The notes: generated from the sequence alone by a model not told the origin. Shown: positions 1 to 8,907, numbered from the stretch's first letter. The stretch: 64,000 nucleotides of DNA from Amycolatopsis azurea DSM 43854 (GCF_001995215.1 NZ_MUXN01000002.1:186001-250000), one strand, 5' to 3'. Numbers and translations are program-made.

Positions 1-1249
1 GCGACCGGTCCCACAGATTCTGCGTCCAGTAAGGCATCTCGACCGCCGCGTGGTCCAGGTTGTACTGGATCAGCCCGGCCAGGTCGGCGGGGTGCTCGCC
101 GCCGGTGGACGCGAGATAGGCGTTCAGGTCGTGCTTGAACTCGGTCCTGATCGCGGGGAACTCGTTCGCCGCGATGACGTCCAGGTAGGGAATGGTGATC
201 TCGACGGTGGTCGCGCCGAGCTTCCGCAGTTTGCCCAGTGCCTGCTCGAACGCCGCCTTCGTCGTGTCGTCCGGGGTGTAGACCTCGCGCCAGACGCCGA
301 TCCGCTTGCCGCGCAAGGCGTTGGGGCGCAGGTACTTCGTGTAGTCGTCGAGGGACTGCCGGGCGGCGTCGACGGTGATCGGGTCACGGCGATCGGCGCC
401 GTTGAGGGCCGCGAGCAGGATCGCGGCGTCGACCACGTTGCGCGCCATCGGCCCGGCGGTGTCCTGCTGCTTCGACACCGGGATGATCCCGCTGCGGCTG
501 ACCAGCCCGAGGCTCGGCTTGACGCCCACGATGCCGTTGGCGCCGGACGGGCAGCTGATCGAACCGTCCGTTTCGGTCCCGACGGCGACGGTCGCCAGAT
601 GCGCCGCGACGGCGACCCCCGGACCGGACGACGAGCCGCACGGGTTGCGGTCGAGGACGTAGGGGTTGGCGGTCTGGCCCGCGAGCGGGCTCCAGCCGTT
701 CGACGAGCTGGTGGACCGGTAGCTCGACCATTCCGAGAGGTTGGCCTTGCCGAGGATGACCGCTCCGGCCTCGCGCAGGTTTTCGACGACGCCGGCGTCC
801 CGGTACGGGCGGGATTTCACCAGCGCCGTCGAGCCCGCCGTAGTCGGCTGCCGGTCCGCGGTGTCGATGTTGTCCTTGAGTAGCACCGGAATGCCGTCCA
901 TCGGCCCCTTCGACCGGTGCCGGTGCCGCCTCGCGTCGCTGTCCGCGGCGAGCCGCAGCGCGTCCGGGTTCGTGGTGAGCACCGCGTGCAGCGTCGGATT
1001 CAGCTTCCGGATCCGCTGCAGGTAGAAGCTGGTCAGTTCGACCGAGGACAGCCGCCCGGAGCGCATCGCCCGTTGCAGATCAGGGATAGTCGCCCGCTCC
1101 AGATCGATACCGGCCACGACGGGACGGCCGGAGAAGTCCGCGGCCTGCGCCGGGACCGCCGTGGCGGCGGAGGCGACGAACATCATGGCGAGTAGAGCGG
1201 TCGCACTCCATCTTTTGAGCGAGTGCCTTTTCAGAGAATGTCTTTTCAA
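1..1249 (-). CDS. Secreted amidase-signature hydrolase, C-terminus cut by window edge
   Basis: Amidase signature (AS) family enzyme, hydrolysing a C-N amide bond, probably outside the cell. The reading frame is open from 1249 to the window start. Key AS residues are visible: Lys in GIPVLLKDNIDT, the Ser-rich loop NPCGSSSGPGVAVAA, and the nucleophile region TDGSISCPSG, giving the Ser-cisSer-Lys triad. The N-terminus reads as a signal peptide: basic MKRHSLKRHSLKRW, then a hydrophobic stretch ending AVPAQA-ADF. This only works with a TTG start at 1249, preceded by GAGGG six bases upstream; internal ATGs at 1180-1190 would cut away the basic region. A KRHSL unit is duplicated at the N-terminus. 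The substrate cannot be told. Confidence 0.85.
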   Translation of the reverse strand, partial: MKRHSLKRHSLKRWSATALLAMMFVASAATAVPAQAADFSGRPVVAGIDLERATIPDLQRAMRSGRLSSVELTSFYLQRIRKLNPTLHAVLTTNPDALRLAADSDARRHRHRSKGPMDGIPVLLKDNIDTADRQPTTAGSTALVKSRPYRDAGVVENLREAGAVILGKANLSEWSSYRSTSSSNGWSPLAGQTANPYVLDRNPCGSSSGPGVAVAAHLATVAVGTETDGSISCPSGANGIVGVKPSLGLVSRSGIIPVSKQQDTAGPMARNVVDAAILLAALNGADRRDPITVDAARQSLDDYTKYLRPNALRGKRIGVWREVYTPDDTTKAAFEQALGKLRKLGATTVEITIPYLDVIAANEFPAIRTEFKHDLNAYLASTGGEHPADLAGLIQYNLDHAAVEMPYWTQNLWDRS

Positions 1250-1543
1250 GGAATTCCCTCCTTGGTCGAAAGAATTCCTGCACCGTACGTGCGCCGCTTC
1301 CGTCGGGAAAACGACGAACGGTGCGAAAAACGGTGAATCAATTCCCGGGCCGTCGGTTGACCGGTAGGCGGCCGGTCACGGAAACGGCCTGATGAGGGCG
1401 ATCGGGTGCGGTTTCGGCACGCGGAGCTTCCGGACACGGACGCTGGGTGAGACGATTCCGTGGATTCTCGTCGGAAATATTCCGTCCGATTTCGATGATG
1501 GGCCGGTCTTGTGGTTGTTCGGGGATTGTTCGGGGTTCGTCGA

Positions 1544-2236
1544 TCATCCGGCCCGTTTCGGCGGTGAATGCTCGGCGAGCGCGGCGCCGAAGGAGCGCGC
1601 GGTGCCGGTCAGTCCGGCGACCACCGAAACCGGGTCGCGCCGGGCGGGCAGGACGGCGGCGAGGGCCGCGCCGACCCGGCCGTCCGGCGTCCTGATGCCG
1701 ACGGCGGCGCAGCCGAGCCCGGCCGTGATGGTCTCCGACTCGGTCGCGTACCCGGCCGCGCGGATCTCCAGCGCGTCGGTGTCCGGTTCCGCCAGCGAGG
1801 GGTGATGGGCGGCGAGCAGCCGTCCGGCGGCGGTCCCCGGCGGCAGCGGGGTGCCCGGCCACACGGGGACGTCGTCGGCGGGCAACACCGCCCCGGCGGC
1901 GACCAGCGCGCGACCCTCCCGCGGGACCACGAGCACCAGGCTCGTGCGCATCCGCGCCGAAAGCACCGGCAGCCACTCCTTGGCCAGGTCCCGGAGTTCG
2001 GGCTGCCAGAACCGGCCGAGCCGGAACACCCGGGAGCCGATCCGGTAGCCGCGTCCCGCCCGCTCGACCGCGCCGAGGTCGGCCAGCTGCTCGAGGAGCC
2101 GGTGCACGGTGGTCTTCGGGAGCCCCGTGGACCGTACGAGCTGGGTCAGCCCGGCCTGCCCGCCGTGCTCGTCGAGCGCCTCCAACAACGTGAACGCGCC
2201 TTCGAGCACGCCGCGTCCGCCGATGGTTTCCCGCAT
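1544..2236 (-). CDS. IclR-family transcriptional regulator
   Basis: About 230 residues. The N-terminal winged helix-turn-helix reads LTQLVRSTGLPKTTVHRLLEQLADLGAVER, typical of IclR proteins, and is followed by an effector-binding domain that is shorter and less conserved than in classical members. It is divergent from the Ser/Thr kinase gene at 2466 with a 229-base gap, and lies about 300 bases downstream of the amidase start on the same strand, so it could control either neighbour. No operator was recognised. The effector is unknown. Confidence 0.8.
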   Translation of the reverse strand: MRETIGGRGVLEGAFTLLEALDEHGGQAGLTQLVRSTGLPKTTVHRLLEQLADLGAVERAGRGYRIGSRVFRLGRFWQPELRDLAKEWLPVLSARMRTSLVLVVPREGRALVAAGAVLPADDVPVWPGTPLPPGTAAGRLLAAHHPSLAEPDTDALEIRAAGYATESETITAGLGCAAVGIRTPDGRVGAALAAVLPARRDPVSVVAGLTGTARSFGAALAEHSPPKRAG

Positions 2237-2465
2237 CGCCGCCCTTTCCCGAAGTCAGGCCACACCGAAGAAGTAAAGTGCGCTTCCGGCCGCCCGGGAT
2301 ACGGACTTTCGGGCAGCCGATGGGGCGGGGTTCCGCTGAACGGTCCGATCACCGACGTGACCGACACCGCGTCGGAAACCACCGTGCCGGGTCCGGTGTC
2401 CCGGCGAGTTCCTGGCATGCTGGCAAGGTTCGCGCGAACACCACAGCTCCAGGGGGACGTCGATA

Positions 2466-3872
2466 ATGGAGGAGATCCGCCGCCTCGCCGACCGGTTCGA
2501 TCTCATCGAGCCCGTCGGCGGTGGCTCGATGGGCACCGTGTGGCGGGCGCGCGACGACAACCTGGAGCGCACGGTCGCGGTCAAGGAACTCCTGCTGCCG
2601 CACGGGCAAGGGGAGCAGAAGGCCGACGAGGCCAAGAACCGCGCGCTGCGCGAGGCCAGGATCGCCGCCCGGCTGGTGCATCCGCACGCCATCACCGTCT
2701 TCGGGGTGATCGACGAGCAGGACCGCCCGTGGATCATCATGGAGTACCTGCCCTCGAAAAGCCTCGCGGACAAGCTGCGTGACGGGCCGATGGAGGTCGA
2801 CGACGTCATCCGGCTCGCCATCCAGCTGTGCTCGGCGCTGGCGGCCGCGCACCGGGCGGGCATCGTCCACCGCGACATCAAGCCCGGCAACGTCCTGCTC
2901 GGCGACGACGACACCGTCAAGATCACCGACTTCGGGATCTCGCGGGCGATGGGCGACGTCCAGCTCACCGCGACCGGCGAGATCTCCGGGACCCCGGCGT
3001 TCCTGGCGCCCGAGGTCGCCCGCGGCGAGGACGCCACCTCCGCTTCCGACGTGTTCTCGCTCGGCGCGACGCTGTACACCGCGCTCGAAGGCGGCACGCC
3101 CTACGGCACGGCGGAGAACCCGATCGCGCTGCTGTACCGCGCGTCGAGCGGGGAGATCACCCCGCCGACCAAGTCGGGGATCCTGACGCCGCTGCTGAAC
3201 CGGCTCCTCGACGTCCGGCCGGACAGCAGGCCGACGATGACCGAGACCGAGCGGGAACTGCGGGCGCTGGCCGCGGGGGAGCCGACGACGCTCGTCGCGG
3301 AGGAACCGCCGCCGAAGGCGCGCAAGGGGATGCTGATCGGTGTCATCGCCGTGTTCCTCGTGCTCGCGGCGGCGGCCGCCGCGGCCGTGGTCGTGGTGCT
3401 CAACCGCGGTGAGGACACCCCGTCCGGTACGGCTCCGCCGGCGTCGCAGTCGCAGAGCGCCGCCCCGCCGTCGTCGGAGCCGGTGGCCCCGCCGCCTACG
3501 CCGTCTTCGGTGCCTTCGTCGTCACCACCACCGCCTTCGACCCCGCCGTCCTCGACGGCGCCTCCGCCTGCCCAGACGCCCGGACAGGCTCTCCAGGCCT
3601 ACTACACGCTCATCCCGGCCAACCTCCAAGCCGGGTTCGCGGGGCTGTCCGACAACTTCAAGCGCACCAGGAACCAGAGCTTCGAGCGGTACTCGAGCTA
3701 CTGGAAGGACTACCGCTCGGTGACCGTTTCCAACGTGTCCGAATCCGGCAACACGGTGACGGCGACGCTCACGTACGTCAAGGCCTCCGGTGCGACCACG
3801 TCGGGGCGGGAGACCTTCGTCCTGGTCCAGCAGGACGGCCGCTACCTCATCGACTCGCAGAAGGCAGGCTGA
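2466..3872 (+). CDS. Membrane-anchored Ser/Thr protein kinase (Hanks type)
   Basis: 468 residues. The kinase domain fills residues 1-265: glycine loop VGGGSMGTVW, catalytic Lys in VAVKELL, catalytic loop HRDIKPGNVLL near residue 135 and DFGISR near 156, followed by GTPAFLAPE. A single membrane segment (GMLIGVIAVFLVLAAAAAAA, about 287-310) leads into a Pro/Ser/Thr-rich linker and a small extracellular domain starting about residue 375 (QALQAYYTLIP...) which resembles the NTF2-like sensor domains found outside actinobacterial kinases; there are no PASTA repeats. ATG 2466 has AGGGGG upstream. Its 3' end overlaps the convergent gene 3847-4704 by 26 bases. Confidence 0.93.
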   Translation: MEEIRRLADRFDLIEPVGGGSMGTVWRARDDNLERTVAVKELLLPHGQGEQKADEAKNRALREARIAARLVHPHAITVFGVIDEQDRPWIIMEYLPSKSLADKLRDGPMEVDDVIRLAIQLCSALAAAHRAGIVHRDIKPGNVLLGDDDTVKITDFGISRAMGDVQLTATGEISGTPAFLAPEVARGEDATSASDVFSLGATLYTALEGGTPYGTAENPIALLYRASSGEITPPTKSGILTPLLNRLLDVRPDSRPTMTETERELRALAAGEPTTLVAEEPPPKARKGMLIGVIAVFLVLAAAAAAAVVVVLNRGEDTPSGTAPPASQSQSAAPPSSEPVAPPPTPSSVPSSSPPPPSTPPSSTAPPPAQTPGQALQAYYTLIPANLQAGFAGLSDNFKRTRNQSFERYSSYWKDYRSVTVSNVSESGNTVTATLTYVKASGATTSGRETFVLVQQDGRYLIDSQKAG

Positions 3873-4704
3873 GCTTCCCGGCGAGGCGGCCGAGCCAGGC
3901 CTCGACCTCGTCGGGCGAGCGGTCCGGAAGGCCGAAGATCGTCTCGGTGACGCCCGCCGCTTCGAGCTTCGCCAGGTTCTCCGGATCCGGGCGGACGCCG
4001 AGTGCCGAGATCTCCGGTTCGCCGGCGCGGCCCGCTTCGTGCCAGATTTCGCGCAGCTGCCGGGCCTTGTCCTCGATGTCCGTGTCGCCGGGGGTGGTGA
4101 GCCAGCCGTCGGCCGACTTCGCGATCCAGCGGAACGTCTTCTCTGTCCCGCCCGTGCCGACGATCACCGGGATGTGGGCTTGAGCCGGTTTCGGCCACGC
4201 CCAGCTCGCGCCGAACGAGACGAACTCGCCCGTGTAGGAGGCTTCGTCGTCCGTCCAGAGCGCGCGCATCGCCTCGATGTACTCGCGCAGGACCGTCCGC
4301 CGCTTGTTCCCCGGGACGCCGTGATCGGCCAGCTCGTCGACGTTCCAGCCGAAGCCGACGCCGAGGGTGACCCGCCCGGCCGAGAGGTGATCGAGGCTGG
4401 CGATCGTCTTCGCCAGCGTGATCGGGTCGCTCTCGACCGGGAGGGCCACCGCCGTCGCGAGCCGGATCCGCGTGGTCACCGAGGCCGCCGTGGCCAGCGC
4501 GACCCACGGGTCGAGCGTGCGCAGGTAGCGGTCGTCGGGCAGCGACGAGTCGCCGGTGCGCGGATGCGGCGCCTCCCGTTTGACCGGGATGTGCGTGTGT
4601 TCGGGTACGTGGAAGGTGTCGAAGCCCGCGGCTTCCGCCGCCCGTGCGGCGGCCGCCGGGGTGATGCCCCGGTCACTGGTGAACAGTACGATCCCGTGTT
4701 TCAC
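3847..4704 (-). CDS. Luciferase-like (LLM) F420-dependent oxidoreductase
   Basis: About 285 residues of TIM-barrel bacterial luciferase fold: KHGIVLFTSDRGITP, then HVPEHTHIP and RIRLATAVALPVESDPITLAKTIASLDHLSAGRVTLGVGFGWN, the usual signature of F420-dependent LLM enzymes in actinobacteria. GTG 4704 (or GTG 4713) is preferred; the ATG at 4740 would run into the P450 stop codon region at 4730. It is probably co-transcribed with the P450 upstream (26-base gap). Substrate unknown. Confidence 0.85.
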   Translation of the reverse strand: MKHGIVLFTSDRGITPAAAARAAEAAGFDTFHVPEHTHIPVKREAPHPRTGDSSLPDDRYLRTLDPWVALATAASVTTRIRLATAVALPVESDPITLAKTIASLDHLSAGRVTLGVGFGWNVDELADHGVPGNKRRTVLREYIEAMRALWTDDEASYTGEFVSFGASWAWPKPAQAHIPVIVGTGGTEKTFRWIAKSADGWLTTPGDTDIEDKARQLREIWHEAGRAGEPEISALGVRPDPENLAKLEAAGVTETIFGLPDRSPDEVEAWLGRLAGKLSLPSASR

Positions 4705-4729
4705 CGATCGCACATTATTAGAACGTGTT

Positions 4730-5965
4730 TCAGTTTGCAACCGGGGCGTGCAGCCTGACCGGCAGCGCGTTCAAGCGCCAGGTACCCGGGTCCGGGATCC
4801 GCAGCAGGCCGTCGGCGAGCGCGAGATCGGGGAACCGGCGCAGCAGGGCGGTGAGCGCGACTTCCGTCTGCACCCTGGCCAGTGAGGCGCCGAGGCAGAA
4901 ATGCGGTCCGTGGGCGAACGCCAGATGCCAGGCCGGGCCCGCCGCGCGCCGGATGTCGAAGACGTCCGGGTCCCCGAACGCCTTCGGATCCCGGTTCGTC
5001 GCGGCGATCGCGACGGTAACAGGTTCTCCTTCCGGGATCGTGACGTCGCCGATCCGGACGTCCGTCGTGGTGAGCCGGGGGACGGTCAGCAGCTGCGGGC
5101 TGCACCAGCGCATCAGCTCCTCGACCGCGCCGGGCATGAGGGACGGGTCCTCGCGGAGCTCGGCCAGCTGCTCGGGGTGGGAGAGCAGGACCTCGACGGC
5201 GTTGGCGATGAGGTTGCCGGGCACCTGACCGCCGAGGACGAGCTGCCAGACCAGGGAGACCAGTTCGGTTTCGCTGAGCCTGTCGCCGTCTTCGGCCTGG
5301 ATCTGGAGCAACTGGGAGACGACGTCCTCGGCGGGCTCGAGCTTGCGTTTCGCGATGGCGGCGAGTGAGTTTTCGACGATTTCCGGGACCGCCTTCGCGA
5401 GTCCGGGGCCGTCGCCCGCCGCGACCATCGTTCCGTACTCGCGCCAGCGCGGGCGGTCGGCTTCGGCGATGCCGACCAGCGCGCAGATCACGTCGACCGG
5501 CAGCGGGCGGGCGAAGGCGGTGACCAGGTCGATCTCGCTTTGCCCGGCGAGGCCGTCGAGCAGGTCTTCCACGAGCCGCTCGATCCCCGGCCGGAGCGCG
5601 GCGGCCTTGCGCGGGGTGAACGCGGGGGACACGAGGCGCCGGAGCCGGAGGTGTTCCGGGCCCTCGACCACCTGCATGGACCGCATGTACGGACGGCAGT
5701 GCTCGGGGATGTCCATCGGCGGGTAGCTGGCCGGGCTCAGCGCGAAGCGCGGGTCACTCAGCATCTTCCGCGCTTCTTCGTGGCGCAGGACCGCCCACAG
5801 CGAGAACCCGGGCGCGACGAGCTTGGCGATCGGGGAGCGCTCGCGGGCCGGGCTGTACGCGGTGAACGGATCGCGCAGGACCTCGGGGTCGGTCAGCTGG
5901 ATCTCGGGAACTTCGGGCAAGACGGCTCTCCCAGTTCGAATGTTCAGATCAGATGTTCTCATCAT
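4730..5965 (-). CDS. Cytochrome P450 with atypical oxygen-activation helix
   Basis: 411 residues, a class I bacterial P450. The haem-thiolate loop FAHGPHFCLGASLAR places the axial Cys near residue 357; the ExxR motif is in EELMRW. The I-helix reads LVLGGQVPGNLIANAV where most P450s have (A/G)Gx(D/E)T(T/S): both the acidic residue and the Thr of the proton-delivery pair are missing. Start ATG 5965 (or 5962) is chosen because the longer reading frame would overlap the divergent TetR gene; that start lies inside a perfect palindrome (5949-5969), a likely operator. Substrate unknown; electron-transfer partners are not encoded nearby. Confidence 0.92.
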   Translation of the reverse strand: MMRTSDLNIRTGRAVLPEVPEIQLTDPEVLRDPFTAYSPARERSPIAKLVAPGFSLWAVLRHEEARKMLSDPRFALSPASYPPMDIPEHCRPYMRSMQVVEGPEHLRLRRLVSPAFTPRKAAALRPGIERLVEDLLDGLAGQSEIDLVTAFARPLPVDVICALVGIAEADRPRWREYGTMVAAGDGPGLAKAVPEIVENSLAAIAKRKLEPAEDVVSQLLQIQAEDGDRLSETELVSLVWQLVLGGQVPGNLIANAVEVLLSHPEQLAELREDPSLMPGAVEELMRWCSPQLLTVPRLTTTDVRIGDVTIPEGEPVTVAIAATNRDPKAFGDPDVFDIRRAAGPAWHLAFAHGPHFCLGASLARVQTEVALTALLRRFPDLALADGLLRIPDPGTWRLNALPVRLHAPVAN

Positions 5966-5969
5966 CTGA
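5949..5969. promoter_or_regulatory. Palindromic operator TCAGATG-N7-CATCTGA
   Basis: A perfect 7+7 inverted repeat with a 7-base centre covers the P450 start codons and lies 59 bases before the divergent TetR gene. Size and position fit a TetR-family operator controlling the P450 and possibly the regulator itself. Binding is inferred. Confidence 0.55.
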
Positions 5970-6027
5970 ATGGCCAAGGTATCTTGATCCGGGTCCAAGG
6001 GCAATCTTGTGAGGTGGCGGGAGACCG

Positions 6028-7104
6028 ATGGTCCGGCTGAGCAGGGCGGAGACACAGGAGCGCAATCGCGCGAAGGTGCTGGCCGCCGCGCGTGACGAGT
6101 TCGCGGACCAGGGCTTCCGGGACGCCAAGATCGACGTCATCGCCGAACGGGCGGAGCTCACGCGCGGCGCGGTCTACTCGAATTTCCCCGGGAAGCGCGC
6201 GCTGTACCTCGCCGTCCTGGCCGAGCTGGCGGAACGGCCGGCCGGAGCGCCGCACGCCACGCCGGGCAAGACGCTCCAGGACGCGCTGGGCGCGCTGGCC
6301 AGGGCGCGGGTCGCGGCGCTTCCCCTGGACGACGAGCAGGCGGGTCTCACCCGCGACCTGATGCCGGAGGTGCTCGCGGACGAGCGGATCCGGCGCCCGT
6401 TCGCTCAGCTGGTGAAGCTCAGCGGGCTGCTGCTCGGGCTCGCGCTGGAGCGGCTCGATCCGCCGGATCGCCCAGCGGGGGCGCCGATCCCGCGCCGGAT
6501 CCGGCTCGCGGAGACCGTGCTGACCACGTTGCACGGCGCCGGCCAGCTGGCGGCCGCCGCGCCGGGGCTCGTCGAGCCGTTCGACGTCGTGAGCGCCTGC
6601 GAACGGCTGGCGGGGCTCGCCTTCAACGACTGGTGGGCGCCGCCGGTGATCGTGCCCGCCGCGCAGGCCGCCGACCGGCCCTGGTCACCGCCCGAGGTCG
6701 TGGATCTGGTGCGTGCCGAAGCGTTCGTGCCCGCCGACGGCGTGGTCGTCGTACTGGGTACCCATCGGCTGGCCGCCGTGGAGGAGGCCGTCCGGGCGTC
6801 CGGTGGTGAGGTCACCGTCGTCGTGGTGACCAGCGAGCCCGACGAACTGGCCCCGTTGACCCGGCTGATCGTCGCGGAGGTCTGTGGCGGTCTGCGGCAG
6901 GCCTTCCCCGAGTCGTCGTGGCCGGGTGTCCGGGTGGTGTGCGACGTGACCGGGACGCTGGCGGCCGCCGCCGGGGTGCTGGCGGTCAGCGACGAGACCG
7001 AGGCGGCGGTGCGGATCGAGCGAGGCCGGATCGTCGCCACGGCGGACGGCCGCGGCGCCGGGCATGCGGTCTCGATGACCGGTGAGGTGTCCCGAGTGGA
7101 CTAG
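6028..7104 (+). CDS. TetR-family regulator with extended C-terminal domain
   Basis: 358 residues, clearly longer than the usual 190-230 of TetR proteins. The HTH region reads AETQERNRAKVLAAARDEFADQGFRDAKIDVIAERAELTRGAVYSNFPGKRALYL. The ligand region is followed by roughly 130 extra residues (from about residue 230; VVVVLGTHRLAAVEEAVRASGGEVTVVVVTSEP) of unknown fold that look like an alpha/beta domain. Divergent from the P450 gene, with the palindrome at 5949-5969 between them, so it most likely represses the P450/LLM pair. Confidence 0.87.
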   Translation: MVRLSRAETQERNRAKVLAAARDEFADQGFRDAKIDVIAERAELTRGAVYSNFPGKRALYLAVLAELAERPAGAPHATPGKTLQDALGALARARVAALPLDDEQAGLTRDLMPEVLADERIRRPFAQLVKLSGLLLGLALERLDPPDRPAGAPIPRRIRLAETVLTTLHGAGQLAAAAPGLVEPFDVVSACERLAGLAFNDWWAPPVIVPAAQAADRPWSPPEVVDLVRAEAFVPADGVVVVLGTHRLAAVEEAVRASGGEVTVVVVTSEPDELAPLTRLIVAEVCGGLRQAFPESSWPGVRVVCDVTGTLAAAAGVLAVSDETEAAVRIERGRIVATADGRGAGHAVSMTGEVSRVD

Positions 7105-7112
7105 ACGGGGTT

Positions 7113-7637
7113 CTAGACGACGTCCGTGTGACGGATCCGGTACACCTGCAGGCGAAGCCCGTAGTACTTCTCGGTTTCCCCGACCCAGACCATTCCGAGC
7201 CGTTTCGCGGTCGCGATCGCGCGTTCGTTGGCCGGCCGCGCGACGGCGAAGAGCTCGTCGGTGTCCTGGGTGAACGCCCAGCCGATCAGCGCGCGGGCGG
7301 CCTCGGAGGCGTACCCCTCGCCCCAGGCGTCCGGATGCAGCTGCCAGCTGATCTCCAGGTCCTCTTCGTACGGTGGCAGCAGGTGGATGCCCAGCCCGCC
7401 GACGACCGCGCCGTCCTCCTTGCGCTGCACCGCCCATCTTCCGCGCGGTGGCACGAGATTGGGCTGCGCCTGCTGCCAGGCTTGCAGTACCGAGCGCATG
7501 GCCGCGGCGTCGGTCACCCGGTCCATCGCCGGGGTGAGCCAGCGGGTCACGTCGGCGGTTCCGTAGATCGCCAGCGCGGCTTCGGCGTCGTCCTCGGACC
7601 AGTCACGGACGATGAGCCTTTCGGTGGTCAAGTCCAT
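7113..7637 (-). CDS. GNAT acetyltransferase, RimJ/RimL type
   Basis: 174 residues. Starts MDLTTERLIVRDWSEDDAEA, the standard opening of the RimJ/RimL-like N-acetyltransferase branch, and has the acetyl-CoA pyrophosphate loop near DAWGEGYASEAARALIGWAF followed by ERAIATAKRLGMVWVGE. Convergent with the TetR gene (stop codons 8 bases apart) and divergent from HxlR at 7716. Target unknown. Confidence 0.85.
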   Translation of the reverse strand: MDLTTERLIVRDWSEDDAEAALAIYGTADVTRWLTPAMDRVTDAAAMRSVLQAWQQAQPNLVPPRGRWAVQRKEDGAVVGGLGIHLLPPYEEDLEISWQLHPDAWGEGYASEAARALIGWAFTQDTDELFAVARPANERAIATAKRLGMVWVGETEKYYGLRLQVYRIRHTDVV

Positions 7638-7715
7638 AACAGAACGTTACGCGCGTCAGCGGGGTGTTTGGGTGTCTGGATCATGACAACTCGGCAACCC
7701 GCGTACCTTGGCCCC

Positions 7716-8084
7716 ATGCGCGCCGACGCCTTGACGACACCCGAGCAGGCCTGCCCGATCGCCCCGGTGGTCGACCTCGTCTTCAGCCGCTGGACCACGC
7801 CGATCCTGTGGACGCTCAACGAGTTCGGCAGGCAGCGGTTCGTCGAACTCGAGCGCCGCATCGGCTCGATCACGCCGAAGGTGCTCACCCAGCGGCTGCG
7901 GCAACTGGAACGCGACGGTCTTCTCACGCGGACCTATCACGCCGAGGTACCGCCCCGGGCCGAATACGAGATCAGCGATCTGGGCCGAAGCCTGTCGCCG
8001 CTGTTCGCGACCCTCGCGGACTGGTCGGCGGAGAACCTGCCGAAGGTGGAAGTGGCCCGGTCGGCCTACGACTCCGCTTCCTGA
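7716..8084 (+). CDS. HxlR-type winged-helix regulator
   Basis: 122 residues from ATG 7716; ATG 7683 in the same frame is an alternative. N-terminal Cys in EQACPIAPVVDLVFSRWTTPILWTLN is the conserved HxlR cysteine, followed by RFVELERRIGSITPKVLTQRLRQLERDGLLTRTYHAEVPPRAEYEISDLGRSL, the family wing. HxlR proteins often sense reactive electrophiles or redox state. The divergent GNAT gene is the nearest possible target. Confidence 0.88.
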   Translation: MRADALTTPEQACPIAPVVDLVFSRWTTPILWTLNEFGRQRFVELERRIGSITPKVLTQRLRQLERDGLLTRTYHAEVPPRAEYEISDLGRSLSPLFATLADWSAENLPKVEVARSAYDSAS

Positions 8085-8105
8085 AGGCCTGTCTCCTGTT
8101 GGGGC

Positions 8106-8164
8106 AGCGTTGCGAAAGCCACGTTCGCAACCTTCAACGTTGCGAACGTGGCTTTCGCAACGCT
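8106..8164. terminator. Long perfect hairpin after the HxlR gene
   Basis: Two perfectly complementary 26-base arms (8106-8131 and 8139-8164) with a 7-base loop, 21 bases past the HxlR stop. No T-run follows, as usual in high-GC actinobacteria. The arm contains GTTGCGAAAGCC, which recurs in the hairpin at 12184-12240, so this is also one copy of a dispersed palindrome family. Confidence 0.7.
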
Positions 8165-8199
8165 CGCTTCTCACGAGGTCGCACCAGGCCGCGTGCGTG

Positions 8200-8262
8200 T
8201 GTCGTCCATCCAGTCACGTTTGTCGTCCGTCGGATCACACGTGCCGACCGAATCGTCGCGTG
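8200..8262 (-). repeat. Three tandem 21-base repeat units, inverted orientation
   Basis: Units at 8200-8220, 8221-8241 and 8242-8262. Read on the minus strand the middle unit matches CGTGTGATCNGACGGACGAC, the unit of the array at 49468-49530 with a single difference, and is related to the array at 46876. The outer units are more diverged. No spacers, so not a CRISPR. Confidence 0.65.
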
Positions 8263-8277
8263 CCGTTCGCTTATTTG

Positions 8278-8287
8278 ACCGATCGGT
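8278..8287. promoter_or_regulatory. ACCGATCGGT palindrome before TetR gene
   Basis: A perfect 10-base palindrome 24 bases before the TetR start. A related half-matching sequence (ACGATCGGACC, 8914-8924) lies between the TetR and SDR genes. Together they suggest autoregulation and control of the SDR gene by this TetR protein. Confidence 0.5.
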
Positions 8288-8310
8288 ACAGATGTGGCTA
8301 AGCTTCTCTC

Positions 8311-8907
8311 GTGTCCAGGGTGAAGGAATTCGACGTCGACGCGGCCTGTGAAGCCGCGCTGGAGCTGTTCTGGCGGCAGGGGTACGAGGCCACTTCGGTC
8401 AGTGACCTCGTCGCCGGACTCGGCATCGGCAAGGCGAGTCTCTACGCGACGTTCGGTACCAAGCGCGAGCTGTACTTGACCGTGTTGAACCGCTACATCG
8501 CCAGGGGCAACAAGCGGGTCGTCGAAGACTTCGCCGGACCAGGGCCCGCGCTCGCGGGGGTTCGGCGGCTCATCGACCGCTATCTGGCCGAAATCCTCGA
8601 CGAATCGGGCCGGAAAGGCTGTTTCGTGGTCAACGCGGCCATGGAACTGATGCCGAGCGATCCCGACGTCGCCCGCGTGGTCGAGCGCAGCTGGGACGCG
8701 CTCGAACTGGCCCTGCGGATGGCGTTGAGCCGGGCGAAGGCGCAGGGCGAACTCGGCGACGCCGTCGATCCGGAGGAGCTCGCCGGCTTCCTGCTCACCG
8801 TCCTCCAGGGGATGCGAGTACTGGGCAAGGGGCCGGATCCCGCGGCGCGGGCCAAGGCGACGGCGAAGCAGGCCATCGCGGTCGTCGAAGCCGCTCGCAA
8901 ACACTGA
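8311..8907 (+). CDS. TetR-family regulator of the adjacent SDR gene
   Basis: 198 residues. N-terminal HTH: FDVDAACEAALELFWRQGYEATSVSDLVAGLGIGKASLYATFGTKRELYLTVLNRY; the C-terminal region resembles the TetR_C group with GCFVVNAAMELMPSDPDVARVV. GTG start. Followed after 33 bases by an SDR oxidoreductase, a common arrangement in which the regulator senses the dehydrogenase's substrate. Confidence 0.9.
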   Translation: MSRVKEFDVDAACEAALELFWRQGYEATSVSDLVAGLGIGKASLYATFGTKRELYLTVLNRYIARGNKRVVEDFAGPGPALAGVRRLIDRYLAEILDESGRKGCFVVNAAMELMPSDPDVARVVERSWDALELALRMALSRAKAQGELGDAVDPEELAGFLLTVLQGMRVLGKGPDPAARAKATAKQAIAVVEAARKH

